DNA from: Myxococcales bacterium
Lineage (GTDB): Bacteria > Myxococcota_A > Polyangia > Polyangiales > Ga0077539
NCBI GenBank assembly: GCA_013298625.1
Contig: JAAFIF010000074.1
Coordinates: forward strand, 1 to 51,070
Direction of reading: 5' to 3'
DNA length: 51,070 nucleotides
Shown here: positions 1 to 8,578 of the stretch, piece by piece
Layout: each line of letters starts with the position of its first letter
How positions within the stretch are numbered: position 1 is the stretch's first letter
The notes under the pieces: model-generated
What the model was told of the DNA's origin: nothing
The model's database searches: none
The model's input: the letters and a program-made list of their open reading frames with translations, nothing else
Program-made: the position numbers and the translations under genes

Positions 1-285
1 TGGTGCGGAACGCGCAGCATCATCGAGGCCATCTCGCAGTCGACCGTCGATCGGTCGCTCAGTCGACAGCAGTCTGGTCCGACTGGCATCGGCGCGCGGG
101 ACTCGACCAGCTCCAGCGCTCCGTCGTGGCTCTCGAGCTGCGCATGAACGCTGCGGCCGTCGGCGCCGCCGCCCACGGTGGCGACCAGCTCGAGGTCGAG
201 CGTGTTCGAGCCGTCGCGCGCGGGGTGGTCGCACGCGCACACGAAGGCGAGGTCAGCGCTCGGGTCGTTGGCGATCCACAGCGTT
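1..285 (-). pseudogene. Duplicated C-terminal fragment of the 661-aa membrane protein (copy 1)
   Basis: This segment aligns without gaps to 3689-3973, inside the 3' part of the minus-strand gene at 3604-5589. I count about seven mismatches, so roughly 97% identity. It carries the matching reading frame on the minus strand but no N-terminal half. Homology stops near 285, and a transposase remnant ending at 316 takes over. It is therefore a partial duplicate whose upstream part is missing. The left edge of the window cuts it, so its full extent is unknown. Confidence 0.8.
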
Positions 286-315
286 GGCTCTGCCGCACTC
301 TCGATGACGGCGCGC

Positions 316-885
316 TCAGGCAGCGTGGAGCAAGCGCGCACGAAGCAAGTCGACGTTTGCGCGTCCGAACATCGGCCGCTTGAACATCTTGATCTTGTTC
401 ACCTGGCCCTCGGTCTGACCGTTGCTCCACGTCAGTGTGACCGCGGCGCGTACCGCGGCCAGATCACGACGAAGACTCGATGCGAACTCGCGGAACTCGG
501 TCGTCATGCTCGCGTCGGCGGCGACGAGCCACTGATCGATGGCGTCGACGTTGCGATCACGCAGGACAAGCGCGAACGAGTTCGCCAACCGAGTGCTCGT
601 TCTTCGGTTGTCGCCCAACCCGCCACATGCCGTTGAACGGACCGTTGACTGCCTCGATAGCCCATCGCCTGACGCTCTCGATGAAGGACCTGCGCGTTGC
701 TCTCTCCTTCCGACCATCGTCGACGCAGGTGTTCGTCGTATCGCCCCATCGAGTTGATCGGGGGTTCGACGCGGACCACGCGGAGGACACTGCTTTGCGC
801 GGAGATACTTGTGGATATGTGCGAGAAGCCACTGCGCGACCGCGTCCACGTCGCGCGAGGGAAGAACGTCGATGCCGGTCGCGCG
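316..885 (-). pseudogene. ISL3-family transposase remnant, frameshifted and internally deleted
   Basis: Three pieces of an ISL3-type DDE transposase can be read on the minus strand. The first, near 885-800, resembles the 'LPxR..D.VA.WL.AHP' stretch that precedes the catalytic core. The second, around 760-620, is an inserted helix-turn-helix-like segment with the motif YDEHLRRRWSEGESNAQ. The third, about 600-316, is an intact C-terminus with SNGQTEGQVNKIKMFKR and a final RARLLHAA before the stop. The second and third pieces are in different frames, and the core DDE region between the first two is gone. The N-terminal zinc finger is also absent. It cannot encode an active enzyme. I found no terminal inverted repeats. 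Confidence 0.75.
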
Positions 886-1044
886 GCGGAGCGCAGCATC
901 AGCACCAACGAGGACTCCTCCACGGCCGCGGCGTCGAGTCGCAGCGACTTGGGCAGATCGAGCAGCAACCGCGACAGCTATACCGCGCCCGCGACGAGCG
1001 TCGAAGACGCGCGGAGCGGATCAGCGCGGTTTCAATCAAGGTGG

Positions 1045-1206
1045 ATGCTCGGCGATGAGGGTGTTGCGTTGCTCGCGCAATGGCGAGGCCTGCGGCAGCT
1101 CGTCTCGCTGGACGTCTCGCACAACGCCATCGGCGATTCGGGCGCGGCGGCGCTTGCTGCGGCGAAGCTTCTGCGTCACTCCACCATCAACGTCAAAGGC
1201 AGCTGA
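1045..1206 (+). pseudogene. Leucine-rich-repeat protein remnant (C-terminal repeat)
   Basis: The plus frame ending with TGA at 1204-1206 reads as about two LRR units of the ribonuclease-inhibitor/GALA type, with LRQLVSLDVSHNAIGDSGA as the clearest motif. LRR proteins normally contain many such units, so this is only the tail of a former gene. Upstream the frame runs into sequence with no LRR character, next to the transposase remnant on the other strand. The interval 1207-1360 after it shows nothing I can assign. Confidence 0.65.
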
Positions 1207-1360
1207 GTGCCAAGAGTCTCGGTCGTCGGTGCGAGTGCGATCACCTTGATGAAGCCCGTGAGCCTCTGCGCGCAGGTCGAGCCCCTCGTCCGTCACATCG
1301 ACGACCTCGGCCTGAACCGTTTCACAAGCCTGCACGAGCGTACACACGCCGCAACCCGCA

Positions 1361-2824
1361 TCAGAGCGGTTCGTCTTCGCCATCGGAGGGATCGCGTTGG
1401 CCGAGGCGTTCGCACTCGTCTCGGTAGACCGCCCAGGGGCCAGTCTCGGCGCCATCTGAGCTGGCTTCTCGCAGCCGGTTCAATGGGCCCCACGCGAGGG
1501 CGTCACGGAGCGCGGTGAGCATGGCCTTGTCGGCACAATCAGGTCCTCCCTGGCCCATCCACGCGACCGTCTCCGTTGTCCCCGCCCGAAAGATCGAACC
1601 TCGATTTCCCTGGTCGAGCCAGGCTTCGAGCAGAGGACCTTCCTCATTCGCGATGACAACGAGGCTCAGCTCCTGTTCTGGCCCGTCTTCGGGCTCCTCC
1701 GCTGCATACCCATCAAGCAACTCGAGCTGGCGCTGCTGCCCTTGGCTGAGCGCGCTGAGCGCAGCCCTCGGTGTGAACGAGATGGCCTGCAGGTTGGGAA
1801 CCTTCCCCCACTTGGCCATGTGCGCCTCGTAGAGCGTTGCGATCGTTGAGTTCGTCTTTCCTGCCGCACGTACAGCCCTGAGGGCAGTGCTCGGCGAGTC
1901 ACTCTCGTAGACCTTCTCGAGGATGTAGGCCGCCACCGCAGGGTACGGGTAGAACGGCAGCAGTCGCTCAAGGGCGCGAACTTTCTGTGATTCGAACAAT
2001 AGGTTGTTCACTGAAATCAGCAGCGCGGCCTCACGCCGCTCTTCGGAGATGGCGTTCACCATCTCGCACTGCAGATTCACCGCACAGTACGGCGAGAGCG
2101 GAAGCAGCGAGTCGAAGCGCGCGTTGTTTGCCTCACCAGCGCGCACGAGCGCGAGGTAGGTGGGCTGCAACGCTGCCTGGAGATCCATGAGGAATGCGTT
2201 GTTTCGAGTGCTCAGCGCGCGTCGGTCCAGCAAACGTTGTGCAGATTCGAGCGCCCACGCCCCGTGCGAGTCGTCGATCTCGGCATCGCGAAGGGTGTTC
2301 GAGGTGAGGGTGTTGGTACTCAGGTCCTCGTTCGCGAAACACATGTCGGTAAGCGCTTGAACGCGATCGCGCAGGGGGAGCCATGCGAGACGCTCGACGA
2401 GTTTCTCTCGGGCATCTCGGTCATCGTCATGGTCAAGAACGTGGTCCGTGATGCGAATGATCTCGAAAGGTGTGGAACCATCTTCACGCGTTTTGAAAAG
2501 CGCTCCGGGCGGATCGAGCCCCAACCACCGCCGAAGCATGTAGTTCGAGCCAGGGAGCGGATGCATATGGGTTGGGAATTCTGGATGCTGCGCGAGAAAC
2601 TCGGCGGTCGCCCGCTGCGTCGGATTCAGCGAGCAAGCGCGAAAGATGACGCGTGTAGCGAAGGCGCCTCGGGTCGAGGGCGGTGACAAGCCAGCAGCCG
2701 CCATCGCTTCGAAATACAGCGCACGCCAGGGCCGGTCCTGGTCCTCGTACCAATGGGACGAAAGGCCCTTCGTGCCTGTGAGGAGTCGGTCGAAAAGCGA
2801 GGACAGTTCGCTAGAGAGCGCCAT
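1361..2824 (-). CDS. Uncharacterised protein, 487 aa
   Basis: I do not recognise a family. The protein is soluble in appearance: no signal peptide, no membrane segment, mostly helical with many Leu/Ala-rich stretches, and an acidic C-terminus ending DGEDEPL. I take the ATG at 2824 (MALSSELSSL). A GTG at 2893 is possible instead: it directly follows the stop of the upstream gene as TGAGTG, which would couple translation and add 23 residues. The upstream neighbour is the DUF7668-like gene at 2894-3265, so the two probably form one transcript. Base composition looks slightly less GC-rich than the rest of the window, and the genes sit beside the transposon scar, so recent arrival is possible. Confidence 0.7.
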   Translation of the reverse strand: MALSSELSSLFDRLLTGTKGLSSHWYEDQDRPWRALYFEAMAAAGLSPPSTRGAFATRVIFRACSLNPTQRATAEFLAQHPEFPTHMHPLPGSNYMLRRWLGLDPPGALFKTREDGSTPFEIIRITDHVLDHDDDRDAREKLVERLAWLPLRDRVQALTDMCFANEDLSTNTLTSNTLRDAEIDDSHGAWALESAQRLLDRRALSTRNNAFLMDLQAALQPTYLALVRAGEANNARFDSLLPLSPYCAVNLQCEMVNAISEERREAALLISVNNLLFESQKVRALERLLPFYPYPAVAAYILEKVYESDSPSTALRAVRAAGKTNSTIATLYEAHMAKWGKVPNLQAISFTPRAALSALSQGQQRQLELLDGYAAEEPEDGPEQELSLVVIANEEGPLLEAWLDQGNRGSIFRAGTTETVAWMGQGGPDCADKAMLTALRDALAWGPLNRLREASSDGAETGPWAVYRDECERLGQRDPSDGEDEPL

Positions 2825-2893
2825 CGGCGGATCGTAGCCTGCCTTCGGGAAACGAGATTTCTCGAACACGCGCAACGCGCCGAGGCAATCCAC

Positions 2894-3265
2894 TCAAGGA
2901 ACGTAGATGAGGTACACCTCGAACTGGACAACGTCGTCGACCTCGAACGCGCGCAGGTCGAGCACCATGTCGCTCCTTCCGGATTCCTGCGTCCAGAGGT
3001 CGACAAGCACGTTCCAACCGGTTCTTGTCCGCGAACTGACGCTGGTCGTCCACGCTTCCGCAGGCAGTGCGATGAGCGACTCGCCGTAGTCCGCTACGTA
3101 GTCTCTCATGTGTTTGGCGGTGTCCGTGCGGACCGGTGCCACATTCGGAACCCCTCGCGAGAGCTCGTAGTCGCCCTCCACCAGCGCGTCGACGATCGCG
3201 CGCAACGTCGGGCGCCAAGACTCTGGGACAGGGTGTTCGCGGTCGGGGTCTGTTGCGGCTTGCAT
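2894..3265 (-). CDS. DUF7668-like small protein
   Basis: A 123-aa protein starting at ATG 3265 (MQAATDPDRE). The core (LRAIVDALVEGDYELSRG, then a central Asp/Tyr-rich helix, then a strand with W.VLVDLWT and a C-terminal FEVYLIYVP) matches my memory of the DUF7668 family, which is short, uncharacterised and often found near toxin-immunity or interaction genes. It has no signal peptide or membrane segment. The stop abuts the possible GTG start of the next gene (TGAGTG). Longer upstream reading frame exists, but its composition is poor and Arg-rich, so the ATG is preferred. Family assignment is from recall only. Confidence 0.65.
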   Translation of the reverse strand: MQAATDPDREHPVPESWRPTLRAIVDALVEGDYELSRGVPNVAPVRTDTAKHMRDYVADYGESLIALPAEAWTTSVSSRTRTGWNVLVDLWTQESGRSDMVLDLRAFEVDDVVQFEVYLIYVP

Positions 3266-3330
3266 GCGTGAGGTGCTGGCAGGAATAGGACATCCAACGG
3301 CGGTCAGTCGAGCACGCGGTGCCTCGATCG

Positions 3331-3516
3331 CTACGGTGCTGGAGAGCGACATCCCGGGCAAAACGGCGGTCGATCGGTGTGTCCGACGCGCGGGTCTTGG
3401 CTTCTCCACCCCTGGGGCGGAGGGCCCACCGGCGGTCGCCGCTGCGCGCGCACGGTCACCGAGATCCCCATCGCGCCACACACGATCGCGGGCGCGAGCA
3501 GCCATCGCTCGTTCAT
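3331..3516 (-). CDS. Possible small secreted protein, 61 aa
   Basis: An ATG at 3516 begins a typical signal peptide (MNERWLLAPAIVCGAMGISV, then VRAQ as a likely cleavage site). A short Pro/Arg-rich tail follows, containing CPGC near the end. It lies downstream of the 661-aa membrane protein on the same strand, with an 87-bp gap. The ribosome binding site is weak. The signal-peptide-like start is the main argument for coding, and a chance frame cannot be excluded in DNA this GC-rich. Confidence 0.35.
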   Translation of the reverse strand: MNERWLLAPAIVCGAMGISVTVRAQRRPPVGPPPQGWRSQDPRVGHTDRPPFCPGCRSPAP

Positions 3517-3603
3517 CACGAGACCATCGTACGCCGCGTGTTCGCCTGTGTATTCACAGCGCGAATCGACGCACGCCGTGCGGTCGCGACGCACGGGTTG
3601 CGC

Positions 3604-5589
3604 TCACGGGCCGCGCAGCCCGCGCGCAGGGACGAGCTCGTACACCGCGCCGCAACCGGGCGCGCGAGCGCCGCGCAGCAGCCGGCGTTGGTGCGGAACG
3701 CGCAGCATCATCGAGGCCATCTCGCAGTCGACCGTCGATCGGTCGCTCAGTCGACAGCAGTCTGGTCCGACTGGCATCGGCGCGCGGGACTCGACCAGCT
3801 CCAGCGCTCCGTCGCGGCTCTCGAGCTGAGCGTGAACGCTGCGGCCATCGGCGCCGCCGCCCACGGTGGCGACCAGCTCGAGGTCGAGCGTGTTCGAGCC
3901 GTCGCGCGGGGAGTGGTCGCACGCGCACACGAAGGCGAGGTCAGCGCTCGGGTCGTTGGCGGTCCACAGCGTTTGTCGTCGCGCGCGCGGCGGCGCGAGC
4001 TCGAGCGTCCTCAGGCCGATCAGCGCGGGAGAGATGCGCACCGCGCGCAGCGAGCGGGAGCAGCCGGCGTCGATGCAGCGCGCGTTTCCTGCGGCCGCGT
4101 GGAGGTCGGCGTCCATGACGTCGACGCCGTTGCGCGGGGCGCGCGCATAGCGAAAGCGCGCCCACGCAGCGCTGTATCGTCGTCCGCCGCCGTTGCGCGT
4201 GGGCACCTCGATGGTGAGGTCCTGCGCGTTCGCCTGCGCTCGTTCGCAGTTTGCGCCGAGGCCAGTCTGGTCGTCGAAGCGCGCCTCGCCGTCGCTCGAC
4301 CAGATCCGCGAGACGGTGCCGATGGGCGCGTCGAGCAGGTGAACGAACACCCCGTCCGCAGGGCATTCGACAGAGAACGTCTCGCCATCGACGGCCGTCG
4401 CCCGCAGCGAGAACGGCGCGGTTCGACCGGCGCCGTGCAGAGAGAATCCAAAGCCTCGCGACGCCTGCACGTGGTCCCATCGCAGCTCGACGCCGGGCGC
4501 GAAGCTCGAACGCACCGTCGCGATCAGCGCAGAGTGCGGCGCCGTCACGTGCACGGCGCTCGGCGTGCGCGGGGCTCGATCGATGCGAGGCCCACGGCCG
4601 ATCGTCACGGTGAGCGAGGCGCGGCTGGGCGTGTCGCCGGTGGTCCAGTCGGCGGGCGGACTCGCTTCGATCGAACGGGTTCCTGATGCGTCGAGCTCGA
4701 TGCAGCAGGTCTCGAGTCCGTCGTGCTCGCGCGCGCATCGCGTCGCCGAGGTGATCGCGAAGCCACGCGCAAACTCGGGGCTGGTCTCGCGGTATCGCTG
4801 CGGATCCGTGATGATCCATCGCTGGCCCGCGCGCTGCGTCGACGCGCGATCGCGTTCGGCGAGCGCGCACCGTGGACCCAGCGCGACACGAACGCCGCGA
4901 ATCAAGAGCGCGTCCGGCGGCGAACGACGGACTTCGTGAGGAAAATACCGGGTGATTCGCTCGGGAATCGCGCGCCGATCGACGACGACCACCGCCGCGT
5001 CGCGCGCCATCGCCGTCACGGTGATCGCCAGCGGCGCGAGCGCGAGCGAGAGCCACGCGCTGCGCGAGCCACCCGCCCCGAGCCACCCTGCGACAGGCGC
5101 GAGCGCCACGAGCGCTGCGATGATGTCCACGAGCTTGCGCGCGGCCGACGGTGATCCCTCAGCGAGCCGCAGGTGCTGGACCCAGGCCGCGCAGAGAGCC
5201 AGCGCGCCGAGGGCGATCGCGCCTTCGATCGCGCGAAGTGAAGGGCGCCGCGCGAGGATCGTCGCGACGAGCTCGAAGGCTTCTCCGCTGGGGTTTTGTG
5301 CGGGCGAACGCAGGTGCGGCGCGGCGCGCTTCGAGCGCAGGACGCGCAGCGATTCGTGCCGCAGGCGACCGCGCGAGAGGGCGCCGCGCTCGATGCGCAG
5401 GGCCAGCGTGTCGTCCTGGGCGCGCAGGTCCGCGGCGTCGCGCTCGGCGATGATCGTCCCGTCATCGAACGTCACTCGGACGCTGGCGCTCGGGTCGAGC
5501 CCGACGAAGCGCAGCTCGAGGTCAGCGCTCGCGTTGATCGCTGTGCGTCGGGAGCGTCCCGGCTCGATTCGAACAGTGGTTGCGCGCAA
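3604..5589 (-). CDS. Large membrane-anchored protein, 661 aa, unknown function
   Basis: The start is TTG at 5589, supported by a strong GAGGAGG site five bases upstream. Residues 1-80 look like a small beta domain. Two hydrophobic stretches at about 120-145 and 155-195 are likely transmembrane segments. The remaining ~460 residues form a Thr/Arg/Asp-rich, probably extracytoplasmic region with scattered cysteine pairs (for example CACDH, CCRLSD) suggesting disulfides. I recognise no catalytic motif. The coding start overlaps the 3' end of the upstream MYXO-CTERM-like gene by 68 bp, implying coupling. Bases 3689-3973 of this gene are duplicated at the left edge of the window. Confidence 0.75.
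   Translation of the reverse strand: MRATTVRIEPGRSRRTAINASADLELRFVGLDPSASVRVTFDDGTIIAERDAADLRAQDDTLALRIERGALSRGRLRHESLRVLRSKRAAPHLRSPAQNPSGEAFELVATILARRPSLRAIEGAIALGALALCAAWVQHLRLAEGSPSAARKLVDIIAALVALAPVAGWLGAGGSRSAWLSLALAPLAITVTAMARDAAVVVVDRRAIPERITRYFPHEVRRSPPDALLIRGVRVALGPRCALAERDRASTQRAGQRWIITDPQRYRETSPEFARGFAITSATRCAREHDGLETCCIELDASGTRSIEASPPADWTTGDTPSRASLTVTIGRGPRIDRAPRTPSAVHVTAPHSALIATVRSSFAPGVELRWDHVQASRGFGFSLHGAGRTAPFSLRATAVDGETFSVECPADGVFVHLLDAPIGTVSRIWSSDGEARFDDQTGLGANCERAQANAQDLTIEVPTRNGGGRRYSAAWARFRYARAPRNGVDVMDADLHAAAGNARCIDAGCSRSLRAVRISPALIGLRTLELAPPRARRQTLWTANDPSADLAFVCACDHSPRDGSNTLDLELVATVGGGADGRSVHAQLESRDGALELVESRAPMPVGPDCCRLSDRSTVDCEMASMMLRVPHQRRLLRGARAPGCGAVYELVPARGLRGP
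3689..3973 (-). repeat. Copy 2 of the 285-bp duplication (intact gene copy)
   Basis: Gapless match to 1-285 with about seven mismatches. This copy lies within the intact 661-aa gene and covers part of its C-terminal extracytoplasmic region. Homology ends at about 3973, where the gene continues but copy 1 switches to unrelated sequence. Confidence 0.85.
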
Positions 5590-7066
5590 CGCGTCCTCCT
5601 CGTCGACGCGATCGTCGCGCGGCGCACAGGGCGCTGACCAGCGCGGCGATGGTAAATTGCGCGCTCGACGGCCTCACGAACCCCACACGGCAATTGCATG
5701 CGCCGCCCGTGTAGAGCGTCTGCGGCACGCTCGCGCCATCGACCGTTGCTGTGCTGCCGTCGTGCGTGTCGCTCACGGTGCCGTCGCTCGCCGAGGCGTC
5801 GCTCACCGAGGCGTCGCGCTCGTCGCCTGCGTCCTCGAGGGGCACGGGGCCCGCTTCTGCGTCGCGGCTCGCGTCACTGGCGTCCGGGCCGCTGTCCGCG
5901 CCACCATCAGCGAACGGCGCAGGAAAGATCAGCGCGCCCGCCGCGACCGCGCTCGGGCCTTCACCGACCCACGTCGCGAGCGAGACGTCCTCGCCCGGTC
6001 GGGTGGTGAGCCGAAGACCGCGCGGTTCTCCCGCGGCGATCACGACGGCCGTGTCGGTGGGGATGAACGTGCCCATGCCGCCGACGAAGTCGACCGCGGC
6101 CAGCGCAAACGCGTTGCTGCCGAACTGCACGAGGCCCGCGAAGCGCACGCCGTTGGTGATGGGCGAGACATCCACGCCGAACAGCTTCTGCGAAGGCGGC
6201 AAGGGCGAAACCGTCGCCATCACCGTGCCCGTCTCGTCGAGGGCGGTGGGGTACAGCGCGAGCGCGTTGTCCCTCACGAACGCGATCACGCACACGCCAA
6301 ACGCCGGTAGACACCCGACGCGCGGCGCGCGGCCGATGCCGAGCACGAGGGGTTGGGCAGCCGCCGTGCTTGGTCGGGCCCGGATCCACTGACCGAACAC
6401 GCGCGAGGTTCCTGCGACGAGCTCGCTCCACACGACGATCGCGCCGCCTCTGAGAAAATCCGCGTCGAACGACGCAGGGTCTGGCTGCGCCGTCGCGTTG
6501 ACGGTCTCGACCGGCGCTGCGGCGAGCGTGTTGAGCACGTCGGGGACGAAGCGTTGCACGGCCATGCCGCCCGTCGGCGCGCGCGAGCGAGCCATGAGGC
6601 ACTCTCCGCCGAGGTCGCACGCGAAGGTCGGGACGTTGACGGGCGCTGGGCCGAGCTCCGGAAACAACGGCGCCCTGCCCAGCGCGTTGAGCGAGATCGC
6701 CGCGCCGGCCGGCCGGCCCGCTGAGGCGGTCACCACCGCGTTGAGCGTCCCGGCGACGGACTGGATTCCAAAGTAGTCGAGCGGGAGATTCGGAAAGAGC
6801 GTCGAGGACGCGCGCGGCGCGACGTCGACGCGAATGAAGTCCGAGCTGACCGTGGCGCTGCCGCGGCCTTTGACCACGTTGATGAAGAACCCCGTTTCGC
6901 CCACACCGACCTGGTGTGCTGCGACGACGGCGGTCACGCCGACGCTGTCCGGTCCGAGGCGTCCGGTGGTGTTGAGCAGGTCGATTCGCGGCCTTGCGGT
7001 CTGCGCAGCGGCGACCGCGTCCAACGTGAGCAACGCAGAGAACACGGCGAAAGCGCGGAGCGACAT
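5522..7066 (-). CDS. Secreted protein with MYXO-CTERM-like anchoring tail, 514 aa
   Basis: ATG at 7066 starts a Sec signal peptide (MSLRAFAVFSALLTLDAVA, cleavage near AAAQT). The body repeats short beta-rich segments, which suggests a propeller or sandwich, followed by an Asp/Ala/Ser linker around residues 390-450. Near residue 454 there is GGACNCRVGF, then a hydrophobic stretch and RRSRRR at 484-489. That tripartite Cys / membrane / Arg order is the hallmark of MYXO-CTERM sorting signals, which are processed to anchor proteins at the cell surface. Unusually, about 25 residues follow the Arg cluster, where the tail normally ends. Those extra codons overlap the TTG start of the next gene. Confidence 0.8.
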   Translation of the reverse strand: MSLRAFAVFSALLTLDAVAAAQTARPRIDLLNTTGRLGPDSVGVTAVVAAHQVGVGETGFFINVVKGRGSATVSSDFIRVDVAPRASSTLFPNLPLDYFGIQSVAGTLNAVVTASAGRPAGAAISLNALGRAPLFPELGPAPVNVPTFACDLGGECLMARSRAPTGGMAVQRFVPDVLNTLAAAPVETVNATAQPDPASFDADFLRGGAIVVWSELVAGTSRVFGQWIRARPSTAAAQPLVLGIGRAPRVGCLPAFGVCVIAFVRDNALALYPTALDETGTVMATVSPLPPSQKLFGVDVSPITNGVRFAGLVQFGSNAFALAAVDFVGGMGTFIPTDTAVVIAAGEPRGLRLTTRPGEDVSLATWVGEGPSAVAAGALIFPAPFADGGADSGPDASDASRDAEAGPVPLEDAGDERDASVSDASASDGTVSDTHDGSTATVDGASVPQTLYTGGACNCRVGFVRPSSAQFTIAALVSALCAARRSRRRGGRVARNHCSNRAGTLPTHSDQRER

Positions 7067-7129
7067 GACAACACAGGGTCTCGCGAACGGCCGCGCGTTG
7101 ACAACGTGAGCCGCTTCGAATCCCGCTGG

Positions 7130-8578
7130 CTACGCGCGGGTCCGAAGCAGCTCGCTCAACGGGCCGCGAAGCGAGAGCGCCGAGCCGTCGGCGCCCGTGG
7201 CGTCCGTCGCGCCGAAGCTGTCGTCGCTGTGCCCGAGCGCGCGAAGCAGCGTGACGTACAGGCGATTGGTAGACGGACCTAGGAGCGTGTTGCGATCGCT
7301 CGCGAGCGGGTTGCGCTGCTCGCGCGCGAAGCGGATGTAGCGACCCGTGGCGAGCACGTCGCTGCCGCCTGCGACGACGGTGCAGAGGTCGTTGTGACGG
7401 TGCGTTCCGGTGGCGAGCTCGGTGACCCAGACGATGAGCGTGCGATCGAGCAGGGTGACCGAGCCTTCGCTGACCGACGAGAGCTCGCTCATCAGCGTGG
7501 CGACGTGGCGCGCGTACCAAACGCCGAGGTCGGTCATCGCTTGCTCTGCGCGGGGCGTGAAGGTCGTTCCGCACGAGGTCTCACCGTCGATCGACTCGTG
7601 CGCAAACGACCCGTGCACGACCTCGTCGGCGCGGTAGCCAAACTCGGGCGCCTGCGGAACGGGCGCCACAAACGTCACCACGCGAGTCAAATCACAGGCG
7701 AACGCCATCTTGATCACCCGCATGAACTGCGACACCTCGTGCCCCATCGCGTCGTACTCGAGCGCGCACGTCGCGCCCGCAGGCGCCGCCAACGTCCGCT
7801 CGAGGTCTCGCACGAGCGCGCGGTGCTGATCGAGCCGCTCGCGCCCCGCGCGGTCCAACCTCGGAGCGAGCTCTTCGTACTCTCGCGCGGTCGCGTCGAG
7901 CACCGACCCGCGCAGCGCTCGGATGCGCTCGTCGCGCGTGGGCGTCGTCGACAGTGTGGGCGGCCGCAATCCGAGCAAGTCGTCGAACGCCGCGCGAGGC
8001 GAGTGCACGACGGGCGAGGCCTGTCCTGCGCCCACGAACGAGAAGGGCGTCACGGGCGTGTTCGGCGCGTAGTCGTAGCCATACACCCGGCTCGTGAAGC
8101 GCCCGACTCCGCTGGTCCGCTGCGCGATGACCTGGTCGATCGACGCTCCGCCGCCGGTGGCGAAGGTCCCCATGCGCTGCAGCGTCGGCTGCGGGCAGAG
8201 CGTGTGCGCGGTCCCGATGTGGTGATCATTGTCGTCCGGCCGGCGCTCGCTTCGGATCACCGCGAGGTCCGCGAGCGCCGAGGTCTGCGCGAGCCCTTCG
8301 AGCGCCAGGATGTTCTGCCGCATCGCGTGCAACGGCCGCAGCACGTCGCTGAACTCCGCAGCGGGCACGTCAGCGAGCGAACGCTCGGCGAAGCCCTGCG
8401 GCGGCGCGTACGGCACGGGCATGTGCCAGCGGCTGCGCACGTGGCCGTGCGGCTGAACGAAGAAGACCACGCGCAAGGGCCCGCGGTCGTCGGCGAGGAG
8501 CTCTCTCGCGCGGCCGCTGACGGTTGCGATCGAGCCCAAGCCCAAGGCCTTCAAGAGCTGTCGACGGTCGAACCTCAT
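7130..8578 (-). CDS. DUF1552 domain protein
   Basis: A 482-aa protein starting at ATG 8578. The N-terminus MRFDRRQLLKALGLG resembles a twin-arginine signal (RRxxL), consistent with export. The body matches DUF1552, which is common in planctomycetes and myxobacteria and almost always partnered with DUF1592/DUF1588 proteins. Typical features visible are an N-terminal VFFVQPHGH segment, the central DRAGRERLDQHRALVRDLE helix, and a late NDLCTVVAGGSD block. Its ATG overlaps the stop of the DUF1592 gene as ATGA, so the pair is translationally coupled. The biochemical role of these pairs is not established. Confidence 0.9.
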   Translation of the reverse strand: MRFDRRQLLKALGLGSIATVSGRARELLADDRGPLRVVFFVQPHGHVRSRWHMPVPYAPPQGFAERSLADVPAAEFSDVLRPLHAMRQNILALEGLAQTSALADLAVIRSERRPDDNDHHIGTAHTLCPQPTLQRMGTFATGGGASIDQVIAQRTSGVGRFTSRVYGYDYAPNTPVTPFSFVGAGQASPVVHSPRAAFDDLLGLRPPTLSTTPTRDERIRALRGSVLDATAREYEELAPRLDRAGRERLDQHRALVRDLERTLAAPAGATCALEYDAMGHEVSQFMRVIKMAFACDLTRVVTFVAPVPQAPEFGYRADEVVHGSFAHESIDGETSCGTTFTPRAEQAMTDLGVWYARHVATLMSELSSVSEGSVTLLDRTLIVWVTELATGTHRHNDLCTVVAGGSDVLATGRYIRFAREQRNPLASDRNTLLGPSTNRLYVTLLRALGHSDDSFGATDATGADGSALSLRGPLSELLRTRA

